Below, in pieces: positions 43,787 through 52,540 of a stretch of DNA of 64,000 nucleotides. Every line of letters begins with the position of its first letter. Positions within the stretch are counted from its first letter, which is position 1. Position numbers and translations under genes: made by a program. The notes under the pieces were generated by a model. It was not told the DNA's origin and did not search any database. It worked only from the letters and a program-made list of their open reading frames with translations. Origin of the DNA: Acidobacteriota bacterium (lineage in GTDB: Bacteria > Acidobacteriota > UBA4820); the NCBI GenBank assembly GCA_029559035.1, contig JAKQCT010000055.1, forward strand, positions 1 through 64,000, given 5' to 3'.

Positions 43787-46700
43787 CTGCTCCACTTGAC
43801 CGCTTCGGCGATGGTGGCCTTGCCGGTGACCGCCGCCTGGTTGTCCAGGACGACCGTGTATGGGGTTCCCGCGTTGAAGGGGAAGCTACCCAGGTAGATC
43901 CAGGAGCAGTTATTGACGGTCTGGTCAACTTCCCTTGTTACGGAGCCGCCTTCATAATAGACCGTGTACCTGGCGATCGTCCTGTTGGTAGTCCCGGCCA
44001 CGAACCTGACGTGGACGTGGTGATCACCCGTTACCGTCGGAGTGAAGCTCCATGCAGCCGTCGCTGTCACGCTGGACGCTGTCGTCGCGTACCTGTACGC
44101 CCCGGTCCCGCCCTGGCAGTCGGCGCTCCCGCCCTGTATCCAGCTCCCCGAATAAGCGGCGTCGCCGTAGTACCTGGTCACGGACCAAGGTGGTTCGCTG
44201 TTGCCAACTGCGTCAACCGCGCATAGGGAATAGAACCAACAATCTCCGGGATCAGGAGATTGGCCATCGGCATAATAGTTGTCGGTGATATCGTCGACGT
44301 AAATGCCGAAATCCCACGCTGTGAGGTCGGCTCCTCGCCATAACTCGTAATGCCCCATCGTTTCGGGATCGCCGTTCTTGTCGAGCGTCACCGCGTCCCA
44401 TTCCCAGCGGTCGTTCTGCCATTTGAAGGATGAAACGGCGGCCGGAGCGGTAACGTCGGTGCAGGTCACGGTCAATACGTCGGTCGAGGAATTGTTTGCG
44501 GAATCGTAAGCGGTCACGGTAAGGATGTTGGTCCCGCTGTAAAGTGCTATGCCCGGGACGGACCAGGTCGTCGTCCCGTCGGCGAGGCCGCTGCCGCCCC
44601 TGCTGTTCTCCCACGTGACCCTGCTGACCCCCGAACCGTCGGACGCGGCGCCTCCGAGGTCAAGCGAGGCGGCGGAAGTCGAGTAGGTATCGGAGGAGGT
44701 CGGTGTCGTTATCGTCACCACGGGAGCGGTCGTGTCCGCCGAAAATGTCACATTGAGCGAGTAGGCTCCCGGGTGCTGCGTCCCTTCGGAATCGGTCCAA
44801 GTGTCGCAAACAAGGAAGTAATCGCCGGGCTGCACGAACGCCGTAAAATCGGTGTGATCCCTCACGATGCAAGCGTTGGTATTGCAGGTGGAAAGAAGAT
44901 GAATGTCGATGTCCACAGGGTCCGTGCATGTCACCGTCACGCCGAGCGTCCCCGCGGAGAGGACCGTCAACTTGTAGACGATCTCCGGGCCGGCTTCGTT
45001 CGTTGTCGGCGAGCAGGAGTACCAGTTCATCACCGCTCCCTTTCCCGTCGTGTCGTTGTTCTCCGTGTAGGGGAAGGAGGTTATCAGGATCGGGTTCCCG
45101 CAGGTACCTTCGGCGGAGGCGGCGCAGGGAGGGTCCTCCTGTGTGACGCCGTAGTGATGCTCGATGCCCTTGGCAATAGCACCGGCGATCGTGCAGTTCC
45201 TTTCGACAGTATTGAGAAGAGCCTGCTCCTCCGGGTTCGAGATGAAGGAGGCTTCGGTAAGCATCGCGGGCATCGAAGTGTAGTGGACCATCGCGAAGTC
45301 GTCGCCGTGGACCCCGTAGATCGATGGCGAGCAGTTCGAGGAAACGACCCCGATGTCGAGGGCGGAGTCAAGCCTGAGGGCGGTCTTCGCCGCCATGTCC
45401 CTGGAATTGGCGCTCGCGGCGAGGCATCCGTTTGTTGATGTCCAGTAGACATGAACTCCCGTGTAATTCGCGGAAGGAGTCCCGCTGGCGTTGTGGTGAT
45501 AGCTCACGGCGCGGTCCACCGGTATGGAATTGAAGTAGTTGTAGCGGGCGCTGAGGCTCATCGTGGCGTCGGTCGTCCTCGTCATGTAGACCGACGCGCC
45601 CTTTGCCTGCATCGCGTCCCTGAGCATGAGAGACCCCGTGAGGTTGATATCCTTTTCATTGAGGTAAATGGGACTCGGACCTATCGCTCCCGGATCGTCT
45701 CCGCCGTGGCCGGGGTCGATCCCGATGTCGATGCCGGACATCTCTCCCGACGGCGTGGTCGAGAACTTCTCTTCGATCGTGTTCCAGAGGTCGTCGTCGT
45801 AATTGTCGTAGTTGAGGGCCCACATCCCCGTCCCGCCCAGGTTGTTCGAGTTCACCTGGTCCCACTTGAGGCCGAGGCTCTCCTCGTCGTCATAGAAACA
45901 CTGGTACGGCCCCGTGGTGATAACGTAATAAGGAACCTCGGCGTAAGTGTCCCACTGCCTTCCGTGGGTCACTGAATTGGCTTTCGCGACGCTGTAGGTC
46001 TTGGAGACACCCGTATCCGTTGTCGCGGAGGGAACCGTGGTGGATACCGTCGGCCACTCGAAGCCGTAATAGGGGAGCCCCAGGATGAACTTGCCGGCGT
46101 TCTCGCTCCCGCCGTATGTAAGGTAATCGTTGATCGTCCAGTCGACCGCCCTCGTTCCCCACCTCGTGCTGCCGATGGTCGGGGATACCGGGCCCGCCGT
46201 CGCAGAGCCCTTCCAGTAGTAGTCGTAGGCCATGATGAACATGCCGTCGCTGTTGATCGCGAGCTGGTCGTAGTCGAACGCGCCCGACCAGTCCACGGCG
46301 GGCGTGCACAGAGAAACATGAGAGCCGGGGATCGCCGCGTGAAAGGCGTCCGTCAGTTCGGTCATGAAAATTACGAGGTTTGTTTTCTGGGCGACGGGAA
46401 CACCTTCGAAATCGATGCAGACCCCTCCCGCGTTTCCCGCCTGCGCCTGGGCGAGAAGGGTGTCGATGGCGTTCTGCCTGTTGGACGCGCTGCTCAGAAG
46501 CGTCGAGATCCCGGTAGAGCTGAAAAGCGTCGCGGTTATGGTCAGCTTCACCCCGTTGGCCGCGGCGGCGTTCCTGAGCGCCGTCACGTATGTTCCGTTG
46601 GGCCAGTTGTGGGTATTGGTAATGTTTCCCGAGCTGTCCATTTCAAGCGAGAAAAAGGCGACATGGGTGAGGAGGTCCCACCGAATGTGGCTGAGGTCCG

Positions 46701-46971
46701 TGTAGACCCAGTAGGGCATGAATCCGTAAACGGTGCGGGTCAGAGCTTCCTCGCGGGACTCTGCGTTCTCCCTCGCCTCGGGATTCACCCCGAAGAGGAG
46801 AGGGTATCCCGGTTCGGGGATGTCGCCGAGCCGGTTGTACTGTTCAAGCTCAGCCTGATGGATGGAAGGTGGCTGAACGACAGTCCCCTCGGGGATGCCG
46901 GCCGGCGGCTGAGTCGCCGGTATGAAGAAAGGAAGGGCTGATATTATGAGGATCGCGAGGAGTCTTTTCAT
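43783..46971 (-). CDS. GH18-amidase fusion, secreted cell-wall hydrolase
   Basis: About 1062 residues with a signal peptide (LLAILIISALPFFIPA). GH18-type glycosidase barrel at about 85-400, with GVCIDFEGV holding the catalytic Glu and MAYDYYWKG. N-acetylmuramoyl-L-alanine amidase type 3 at about 420-620 (IDPGHGGDDPGA, YHHNAS, TEASFISNPEEQ: zinc His/Glu ligands present). Then a pre-peptidase-like domain, an Ig-like module and a C-terminal golvesin-like domain (SWIQGGSADCQGG ... AVKWSR). It should cut both glycan and peptide bonds of murein or spore-like walls. It is coupled by ATGA overlaps to both neighbours. Confidence 0.9.
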   Translation of the reverse strand: MKRLLAILIISALPFFIPATQPPAGIPEGTVVQPPSIHQAELEQYNRLGDIPEPGYPLLFGVNPEARENAESREEALTRTVYGFMPYWVYTDLSHIRWDLLTHVAFFSLEMDSSGNITNTHNWPNGTYVTALRNAAAANGVKLTITATLFSSTGISTLLSSASNRQNAIDTLLAQAQAGNAGGVCIDFEGVPVAQKTNLVIFMTELTDAFHAAIPGSHVSLCTPAVDWSGAFDYDQLAINSDGMFIMAYDYYWKGSATAGPVSPTIGSTRWGTRAVDWTINDYLTYGGSENAGKFILGLPYYGFEWPTVSTTVPSATTDTGVSKTYSVAKANSVTHGRQWDTYAEVPYYVITTGPYQCFYDDEESLGLKWDQVNSNNLGGTGMWALNYDNYDDDLWNTIEEKFSTTPSGEMSGIDIGIDPGHGGDDPGAIGPSPIYLNEKDINLTGSLMLRDAMQAKGASVYMTRTTDATMSLSARYNYFNSIPVDRAVSYHHNASGTPSANYTGVHVYWTSTNGCLAASANSRDMAAKTALRLDSALDIGVVSSNCSPSIYGVHGDDFAMVHYTSMPAMLTEASFISNPEEQALLNTVERNCTIAGAIAKGIEHHYGVTQEDPPCAASAEGTCGNPILITSFPYTENNDTTGKGAVMNWYSCSPTTNEAGPEIVYKLTVLSAGTLGVTVTCTDPVDIDIHLLSTCNTNACIVRDHTDFTAFVQPGDYFLVCDTWTDSEGTQHPGAYSLNVTFSADTTAPVVTITTPTSSDTYSTSAASLDLGGAASDGSGVSRVTWENSRGGSGLADGTTTWSVPGIALYSGTNILTVTAYDSANNSSTDVLTVTCTDVTAPAAVSSFKWQNDRWEWDAVTLDKNGDPETMGHYELWRGADLTAWDFGIYVDDITDNYYADGQSPDPGDCWFYSLCAVDAVGNSEPPWSVTRYYGDAAYSGSWIQGGSADCQGGTGAYRYATTASSVTATAAWSFTPTVTGDHHVHVRFVAGTTNRTIARYTVYYEGGSVTREVDQTVNNCSWIYLGSFPFNAGTPYTVVLDNQAAVTGKATIAEAVKWSR

Positions 46972-47900
46972 TTCAGCCACCCCCTCATTATCCTGCCGTC
47001 AAGGTCGAAAAATACCGTGTGACCGTCCTCTGCCATCGACGGCCTCATCTCGATCTTGTCGGGCGTGTCCGTAAGGCGGTATGTCATCCGCGTGGAGATG
47101 GAGTAAAGGTAGATGTCCGAGGCGACGATCCGGTGGCCGTCGTCCAGTGTCTTCTCGTAAATAATGCACGAACCGTCCCGGGCGAAGCGCGCGGAGCTAC
47201 CTTCCCCGATGTCCCTGAGCTCGTCCGAGCCCTCTTTTCCCAGATAGATGTGGCCGTCGAGGCAGTGGATCAGGAAAATCTTGCCGTCCTCAGAGTAGCG
47301 CGGCATGAATAAGACCCTGCCGTCTCCCGACTCGTTCCTGGAGGCCTTCATCTCGTTGTCGAAGGCGACCAGCGCTCCCGAAGGGTGTGGGAGCTTTATC
47401 CCCTTGAATCCGCCCGCGCTTTCAGGGCCGGCGCTCTTCAGGGTTGAACCGTTCTTCCAGTCCGCGAAGAGGACGAGGCCGTCCTTCCACGCCGGAAGAG
47501 AGAGGCTGTCCGAGAGGGCGCTCGATACCTCCACCGTGCCGTCCGGATGGCCCACGGCGATGAGCAGCTTCTTATTGATCTTGCCGAGGGAACCGCGGAA
47601 AGCCACGAGGTCGTCGGAAGGAGCCCACTCGAAGCCGAAGCCCGCCCCCTCCAGGTTCGTCAGCTCGCGGACCTTTCCGTCATCCAGACTGTAAAGCATG
47701 ATCCCCTTGAAATTGTCGCCCGTGAAAGCCAGGTACTTGCCGCTGGGCGAAGGCGCGGGAGAGATCTGCGCCCCCTCGACAGGGATGCCCGCGTCCCTCA
47801 CATCCGAAAGCAGGTGTTCCTCAAGGCCGGGCCGGTTTTGAGCCAACGCAGGCAGGGAAAGAAGCAGGATCACCGAAGCCGCGATTTTCATGATCTTCAT
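46968..47900 (-). CDS. TolB-like beta-propeller, exported
   Basis: About 310 residues with a signal peptide (MKIAASVILLLSLPALAQ). WD40/PD40-like blades (SPSGKYLAFTGDNF, APSDDLVAFRGSLG, RPSMAEDGHTVFFD). The start at 47900 follows GGAGG by 7 bases; earlier in-frame ATGs lie upstream of or inside that site. Its stop overlaps the GH18-amidase ATG. Probably a periplasmic binding or scaffold protein for the hydrolase (inference). Confidence 0.8.
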   Translation of the reverse strand: MKIMKIAASVILLLSLPALAQNRPGLEEHLLSDVRDAGIPVEGAQISPAPSPSGKYLAFTGDNFKGIMLYSLDDGKVRELTNLEGAGFGFEWAPSDDLVAFRGSLGKINKKLLIAVGHPDGTVEVSSALSDSLSLPAWKDGLVLFADWKNGSTLKSAGPESAGGFKGIKLPHPSGALVAFDNEMKASRNESGDGRVLFMPRYSEDGKIFLIHCLDGHIYLGKEGSDELRDIGEGSSARFARDGSCIIYEKTLDDGHRIVASDIYLYSISTRMTYRLTDTPDKIEMRPSMAEDGHTVFFDLDGRIMRGWLK

Positions 47901-48270
47901 TGTCATCCTCCGGAATGGTTTCATCAAGTTTCATATTGAAGCGAAAGGACTTATTTGTCAAGGAAATGAAGACGGGAGACATGACCCGATTCGTTTCTTT
48001 GAATCGGGATCGTGTCCCCGACTCCCGGACGGTCAATACCCCTTAACCTTAAGGGGGAAGCCGAAGGCAGGGGATTTTCCACCTGTTGCTCCAAATGACA
48101 GGGGGGAGGGAGTATAATATTGCTTCGCAGGGGATTAAGGCGGAAGGCTGAAGGCTGGGGGATTTTCCACCTGTCGCTCCAAATGACACGGGGGAGGGAG
48201 TATAATATTGCTTCGCAAGGGCTTAAGGCTGAAGGCTTAAGTCTGAAGTTGCAGGGAAAGGAGACAATCC
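47901..48270. repeat. Intergenic region with tandem duplication
   Basis: Bases 48063-48141 and 48150-48229 are two nearly identical tandem copies of about 80 bases. Each holds GGATTTTCCACCTGT, a G-rich tract and GGGAGTATAATATTGCTTCGCA. CTGAAGG-type heptamers separate and follow them. TATAATATT could be a -10 box, but no good -35 fits. No gene is seen. Confidence 0.7.
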
Positions 48271-48633
48271 TTGGCGAATTATAAGAATCTGATCATCTGG
48301 CAAAAATCCGACAGGTTGGCTCTCCTGATTTACAAGTTGACGAAAGACTTCCCGAAGAGCGAGATATTTGGCATCACCTCCCAGATCCGGAGGGCGGCCT
48401 TGTCCGTCCCCACAAATATCGTTGAAGGATATAACCGTAAAAGCAAGAAAGAACTCGGGAGGTTCATAGATATCTCTCTGGGGTCGCTGGCAGAGACCGA
48501 ATATCTTCTGGATTTTTCAAAGAAGCTTGGATACATCAAGGGCGACACGGGCGAAATCGACGCAATGATTGCCGAGCTGGGAAAGCTCCTGTGGGGCTTC
48601 CAAGCTTCGCTTATCCGAAAGGCCAATGTCTGA
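48271..48633 (+). CDS. Four-helix-bundle protein (23S rRNA IVS type)
   Basis: A 120-residue protein of the S23 / intervening-sequence family, with hallmarks NLIIWQKSDRLALLIY, FGITSQIRRAALSVPTNIVEG and SLAETEYLL. It forms a pentameric four-helix bundle in known structures; function unclear. The start is TTG, with GGAGA about 10 bases upstream. Relatives are often encoded inside 23S rRNA inserts, but here it is free-standing among repeats. Confidence 0.88.
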   Translation: MANYKNLIIWQKSDRLALLIYKLTKDFPKSEIFGITSQIRRAALSVPTNIVEGYNRKSKKELGRFIDISLGSLAETEYLLDFSKKLGYIKGDTGEIDAMIAELGKLLWGFQASLIRKANV

Positions 48634-48652
48634 TGAAACTGAAACCTCAGTC

Positions 48653-48745
48653 CTTCAGCCCTCAATCTTCAGCCTTTAGCCTTAAGCCGCCCGAAGGGCT
48701 TGCCTTCCGCCATCAGCCTTCAGCCTTCAGCGCTGTCCGACTGAT
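48653..48745. repeat. Heptameric CTTCAGC repeat tract
   Basis: Degenerate tandem units of CTTCAGC/CTTTAGC/CTTAAGC around a CGAAGGGCTTGCC core. The same heptamer recurs at 2894, 48147, 48220, 56190 and 59243. Confidence 0.7.
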
Positions 48746-48757
48746 AAAGGAGGACCC

Positions 48758-49345
48758 ATGGCCGAAATCCTAACCAGAAGGCAGATAGGAAAGCTTCCAA
48801 TCGTTCCCTACCCGAGGATCAGGAAAGAGCTTCAGACGGGGGATATGTTGTTCGCATCGGGCAACTATGTGATCTCGAAGCTGATAAGGAAATTCACGAA
48901 GTCCCCGTGGAGCCATGTCGGGATAATCTTCCCCGTCAAGTCGCCCGGCGGCGCCCTCCTTCTTGAGAGCGTCGAAGACAAGGGGGTCAACTTCCTCCCC
49001 ATGGGCCGCTACCTGACCGACTACTACAGGGGGAGGCCTTACAACGGCATCCTCGCCGTCGCCAGGGTAAGGAACCTCAAAAAGAAGCATGTCGAAGAGC
49101 TTTCCAAGTTCGGCATCAAAGAGCTTGCCCGCCCCTACGACCGCGACGAGATAATCAAGATCGTCGCCCGGATAATGGCCGGAATGGGCAAAAAGGAGCG
49201 CGACCGGGAGTACATCTGCTCCGAGCTGGTCTATGAGTGCTTTTTAAGAGCCGGGATAGAATTCAAGTACGACAAGAGGGGGTTTATTAGCCCCGCGAAT
49301 ATTTGGGAAGATGAGAGGGTGGAGATGGTGGGGAGGGTGCTGTGA
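48758..49345 (+). CDS. YiiX/YebB-like NlpC/P60-superfamily peptidase
   Basis: A 195-residue protein of the permuted papain-like group. TGDMLFASGN and SPWSHVGIIF give the catalytic His, LLESV a conserved Glu, and YICSELVYECF the catalytic Cys. No signal peptide. Such proteins are amidases or lipid/peptide hydrolases. SD AAAGGAGG precedes the ATG. GC content resembles the core genome. Confidence 0.82.
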   Translation: MAEILTRRQIGKLPIVPYPRIRKELQTGDMLFASGNYVISKLIRKFTKSPWSHVGIIFPVKSPGGALLLESVEDKGVNFLPMGRYLTDYYRGRPYNGILAVARVRNLKKKHVEELSKFGIKELARPYDRDEIIKIVARIMAGMGKKERDREYICSELVYECFLRAGIEFKYDKRGFISPANIWEDERVEMVGRVL

Positions 49346-49576
49346 AAGAAGAGAAGAGGTGGAAAAAGAGAGTGGGGAGGGTGGGGTGACTTGCATTTCT
49401 TTCATTGAGGCACTATATTTAGGTTGCCAGCGCTGGTTGGGCCGTGCCCCAATAACCGGCGTTGTGCGATGCAACCAGCCCGGTGGTTGACGTCTCCTTT
49501 TTAAAACAGATAAATTGGTGGAGCGCGGATTGCCACAGGTTGAGTGCTATATTGTTCATGAAAGGAGAAGTTGGTC
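49346..49576. other. Intergenic stretch with imperfect inverted repeat
   Basis: CTGGTTG and CAACCAG arms about 37 bases apart lie within 49430-49485. No integrase or recombination core matches. Composition shifts towards AT after this point, so it may mark the island boundary. Confidence 0.35.
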
Positions 49577-49789
49577 ATGGATAATGACGATCTTTCAAAG
49601 AAGCCGCCGAAAAAAGGGGAGCTTGTGAATCACGATGCTCTCAAGATAGGCATTCCATTGCCAGAGCTTCTAAAGATGACTCTGCCCGAGGGGGCAGAGT
49701 TCATAGGGATTTATGATAATGTTGAAGAAGCAAAGAAGGCGATTGAGGAGGCGGAGGAAGCAGAGGTAAAAGGTGAAGATAGGGAATAA
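49577..49789 (+). CDS. Small acidic protein of unknown function
   Basis: About 70 residues. KIGIPLPELLKMTLPEGAEFIGIYDNVEEAKKAIEEAEEAE is read in parts: a short hydrophobic centre (PLPELLKM, EFIGIYD) and a strongly acidic helical tail (AKKAIEEAEE). No DNA-binding helix-turn-helix is visible. It precedes the methyltransferase by 92 bases and shares its lower GC. Not recognised. Confidence 0.5.
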   Translation: MDNDDLSKKPPKKGELVNHDALKIGIPLPELLKMTLPEGAEFIGIYDNVEEAKKAIEEAEEAEVKGEDRE

Positions 49790-49881
49790 TACCAAGGTGG
49801 CTGCCCAGATGAGGGATATAATAAGTGAGGAAAGGGAATCTCGTTGAATGAGTTTACTTTAAATGGCAGAATAAAGCCCTA

Positions 49882-50922
49882 ATGAACAAGGACATGGAGA
49901 AAATGGTCAGTAAATCAAAAAAAGAAGAGATTCCGAGAAAAACAAATAAGAAAGACCTGCTGGAAAATCAGGTAAAAGATCCTCTTTTCAGTCAAAATCT
50001 TCCTATCGTCAAGGATTTTAAAAAATCAGAATCGGTGGTTGTCTTTCCCGGTGATTGTCTGGACTTGTTGAAAACTATCCCGAACGAATCTCTCCAACTG
50101 GTCGTCACCTCACCGCCTTATAATATCGGCAAGGAATACGAAAAGAAGTTACATTTGGACTCGTATGTTGAGCAACAAGCAAAGGTGATCTCCGAATGCG
50201 TCCGCGCCCTTTCCCACAAAGGCAGCATTTGCTGGCAAGTCGGCAATTACGTTGATAATGGGTCAATAGTTCCCTTGGACACGATCCTTTATCCGATTTT
50301 CTCCAAGCTAAATCTGAAGATGAGAAATCGTATCATCTGGCATTTTGAACACGGCCTTCATTGCAGTCGAAGGTTTTCTGGAAGGTACGAGACGATTATC
50401 TGGTTTACGAAATCCGACGATTACTTCTTCAATCTTGATGAAGTGCGGGTTCCTCAAAAATACCCTGGTAAAAAATACTTCAAAGGACCAAAAGCCGGAG
50501 AGTATTCCTGCAATCCATTAGGCAAGAACCCTGGCGATCTATGGATTATCCCGAATGTAAAGAGCAACCATGTAGAGAAAACAGACCATCCCTGTCAGTT
50601 TCCAGTTGCCTTAATAGAGAGGTTAGTTCTTTCTCTAACAAAAGAGAAAGATTGGGTCTTTGATCCATTCCTCGGGACCGGAACCACGATAGTTGCTGCC
50701 CTACGCCACGGACGAAAGGGCGCGGGTGCCGAAAAGGTTTCTAAGTATGTTGATCTCTCAATTCAGAGAATTAAAAAGGAACTGGACGGTACATTGATAA
50801 CCCGCCCATTGGACAAGCCGATCTATGACCCATACGAGGCCGGCAACAGTCTTACTTCCGCGCCTTGGATAAAGAGCGAACCAAAAAGCAAATATGAAGT
50901 TGGACTGAAATCCAGGAAATAG
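49882..50922 (+). CDS. Type II DNA methyltransferase (likely N4-cytosine)
   Basis: A 346-residue protein of the beta-type amino-methyltransferase arrangement. Motif IV TSPPY (76-80) comes first and the SAM-binding motif I DPFLGTGTT near 262 comes later. TSPPY is typical of N4-cytosine enzymes. A charged 45-residue N-terminal extension precedes the core. It lies 8 bases before a BstYI-like endonuclease, so it should protect R-GATCY sites (inference from the partner). AT-richer than the core genome. Confidence 0.88.
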   Translation: MNKDMEKMVSKSKKEEIPRKTNKKDLLENQVKDPLFSQNLPIVKDFKKSESVVVFPGDCLDLLKTIPNESLQLVVTSPPYNIGKEYEKKLHLDSYVEQQAKVISECVRALSHKGSICWQVGNYVDNGSIVPLDTILYPIFSKLNLKMRNRIIWHFEHGLHCSRRFSGRYETIIWFTKSDDYFFNLDEVRVPQKYPGKKYFKGPKAGEYSCNPLGKNPGDLWIIPNVKSNHVEKTDHPCQFPVALIERLVLSLTKEKDWVFDPFLGTGTTIVAALRHGRKGAGAEKVSKYVDLSIQRIKKELDGTLITRPLDKPIYDPYEAGNSLTSAPWIKSEPKSKYEVGLKSRK

Positions 50923-50930
50923 GGGGAAGC

Positions 50931-51542
50931 ATGAAGATTGCTGAAACATACTCTCATTTGAATGGTCTGGAATTCCTGATTGTCCACAAGCCGAAGCTCT
51001 GGCAAGAAATTCAGTCTGTTATTAAAGCGGTGGATGCAGAGAAATGCCGTACCAAAGTTTCTAAAGAAAAAACAATGCGCGGCAAGATATTATACAGCCC
51101 TATTGATATGAATGGCGCCTTTAAGAAACATCTTCGAAAACAATCGTGGGAGGAAAGCCGAGTAAGCTATTGGGTCACGAAAAGTGAAAAGTTGATCCGC
51201 AAAACCCTTACCATGACAGCCAAAGAACAGAAGCAAGAAATCGAAGCCGCTGGGGAAACAGCGATCTTCAGCTACAACCAGACTGACTTTGTAAAAGACC
51301 GGGTAGCGATTGAAGTTCAATTCGGGAAGTATGCTTTCGTGGCTTACGATCTTTTTGTTAAGCATCTCGCATTCTATGTTAGCGATAATATTGATGTCGG
51401 GATTGAGATTCTTCCCATGAAATCTCTTCAAAGTCAAATGAGTTCCGGCGTTGCCTACTATGAAGGCGAATTCTATAATGTCGTTCGACAAGGCCGTGGC
51501 GTCCCGGCCGTGCCGCTTGTAATAATAGGGATTGAGGCGTGA
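50931..51542 (+). CDS. BstYI/BglII-family restriction endonuclease
   Basis: A 203-residue protein. From memory its N-terminus (YSHLNGLEFLIVHKP), centre (SYNQTDFVKDRVAIEVQFGK) and end (VVRQGRGVPAVPLVIIGI) closely follow BstYI, which cleaves R^GATCY. The BglII-type active site D-x(n)-E-x-Q is intact (Asp near 119, E128, Q130). Length matches the family. Start GGGGGAAGC-ATG, directly after the methyltransferase. Recognition site is inferred by similarity; an alignment with REBASE members would settle it. Confidence 0.88.
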   Translation: MKIAETYSHLNGLEFLIVHKPKLWQEIQSVIKAVDAEKCRTKVSKEKTMRGKILYSPIDMNGAFKKHLRKQSWEESRVSYWVTKSEKLIRKTLTMTAKEQKQEIEAAGETAIFSYNQTDFVKDRVAIEVQFGKYAFVAYDLFVKHLAFYVSDNIDVGIEILPMKSLQSQMSSGVAYYEGEFYNVVRQGRGVPAVPLVIIGIEA

Positions 51543-51598
51543 GGGCAAGGGAATGATTATGGTTCAAATAGCAAAAAGCAATGAAGGTAACGAGATAA

Positions 51599-52540
51599 AT
51601 GGATAAAGAGAATTCAATCGGTACAAATAGCTTGCTCCCAAGATTTCAAGGCGACAGCGGTGGCACAATTCTTACCGAAGTGCTCTGCAATCAAATTCTG
51701 ATAAGAGGAGAAGTCTCTGTATGCGAGGAATTCAAAAAATCCATTGAACTTCTTGAACTTAATAATGGCGATACTCTGATAAAGCAAGACGGGGCTGACA
51801 ATAAGCTATATTTTATTCTGAGCGGTTCTTTCACTATTGTAGTCAACGGTAGAGAAATCGCAATAAGAGTACCAGGGCAACATGTTGGTGAAATGGCATT
51901 GATCGACCCCACTTCCAGACGCAGTGCATCTGTTATTGCACGGGAAGCTTCAGTTGTTGCATCAATCAACGAAGAACAATTTTCGATAGTAGCTAATAAC
52001 TACCCGCAAGTATGGCGCAGAATAGCAGTGGAGTTGTCGAGTCGCCTGAAGCAGAGGAATAGATTTATAGAACCACCACGAAACCAACCAGTTGTATTTA
52101 TCGGAAGTTCATCGGAAAGTTTGGATATAGCGCGAGAGATACATAATCTGTTTGAACATGATTCTTTTGTTGTTGATGTGTGGACAAGCGGTATTTTTAT
52201 GCCATCAGCCACATCGATCGAAAGCCTTGTTGACGCCCTTAAGCGATCAGACTTTGGCGTTATAATTTTTAACCCGGATGATATTATACAATCAAGGGAT
52301 GAAACAACAGTGGGGCCAAGAGACAATGTTGTGTTTGAATTAGGTTTGTTTATTGGGCATCTCGGTAGAGAAAGAACATTTTTTGTTGTACCAAGAGGAA
52401 AGGATATAAAGATACCCACGGATTTACTAGGCGTAAAGCCACTTGAATATGCAGAAGGCACAACTGACACTCTAAAATCAAGAATAGGCCCGCTTTCAAA
52501 TGAATTAAGAAAACTGATTAATGAGAAAGGACCAAGATAA
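51599..52540 (+). CDS. pycTIR: Pycsar effector: cyclic-nucleotide-binding TIR protein
   Basis: A 313-residue protein. Residues 30-150 are a CRP-like cyclic-nucleotide-binding domain (LIKQDGADNKLYFILSGSF, VGEMALIDPTSRRSASVIA phosphate-binding cassette). Residues 165-295 are a CAP12/Pycsar-type TIR domain (VFIGSSSES, PRDNVVFELGLFIGHLGR with the catalytic Glu near 246). In known Pycsar systems a cyclic pyrimidine signal activates this TIR to destroy NAD+ during phage infection. It abuts the cyclase gene with no gap. Gene symbol by architecture. Confidence 0.88.
   Translation: MDKENSIGTNSLLPRFQGDSGGTILTEVLCNQILIRGEVSVCEEFKKSIELLELNNGDTLIKQDGADNKLYFILSGSFTIVVNGREIAIRVPGQHVGEMALIDPTSRRSASVIAREASVVASINEEQFSIVANNYPQVWRRIAVELSSRLKQRNRFIEPPRNQPVVFIGSSSESLDIAREIHNLFEHDSFVVDVWTSGIFMPSATSIESLVDALKRSDFGVIIFNPDDIIQSRDETTVGPRDNVVFELGLFIGHLGRERTFFVVPRGKDIKIPTDLLGVKPLEYAEGTTDTLKSRIGPLSNELRKLINEKGPR

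Noticed and set aside
48063-48229. Possible CRISPR array
   Set aside because: Only two units of about 80 bases in direct tandem, no spacer pattern, no cas genes.
49430-49485. Possible integron attC site
   Set aside because: The inverted arms do not fit the RYYYAAC/GTTRRRY cores and no intI is present.
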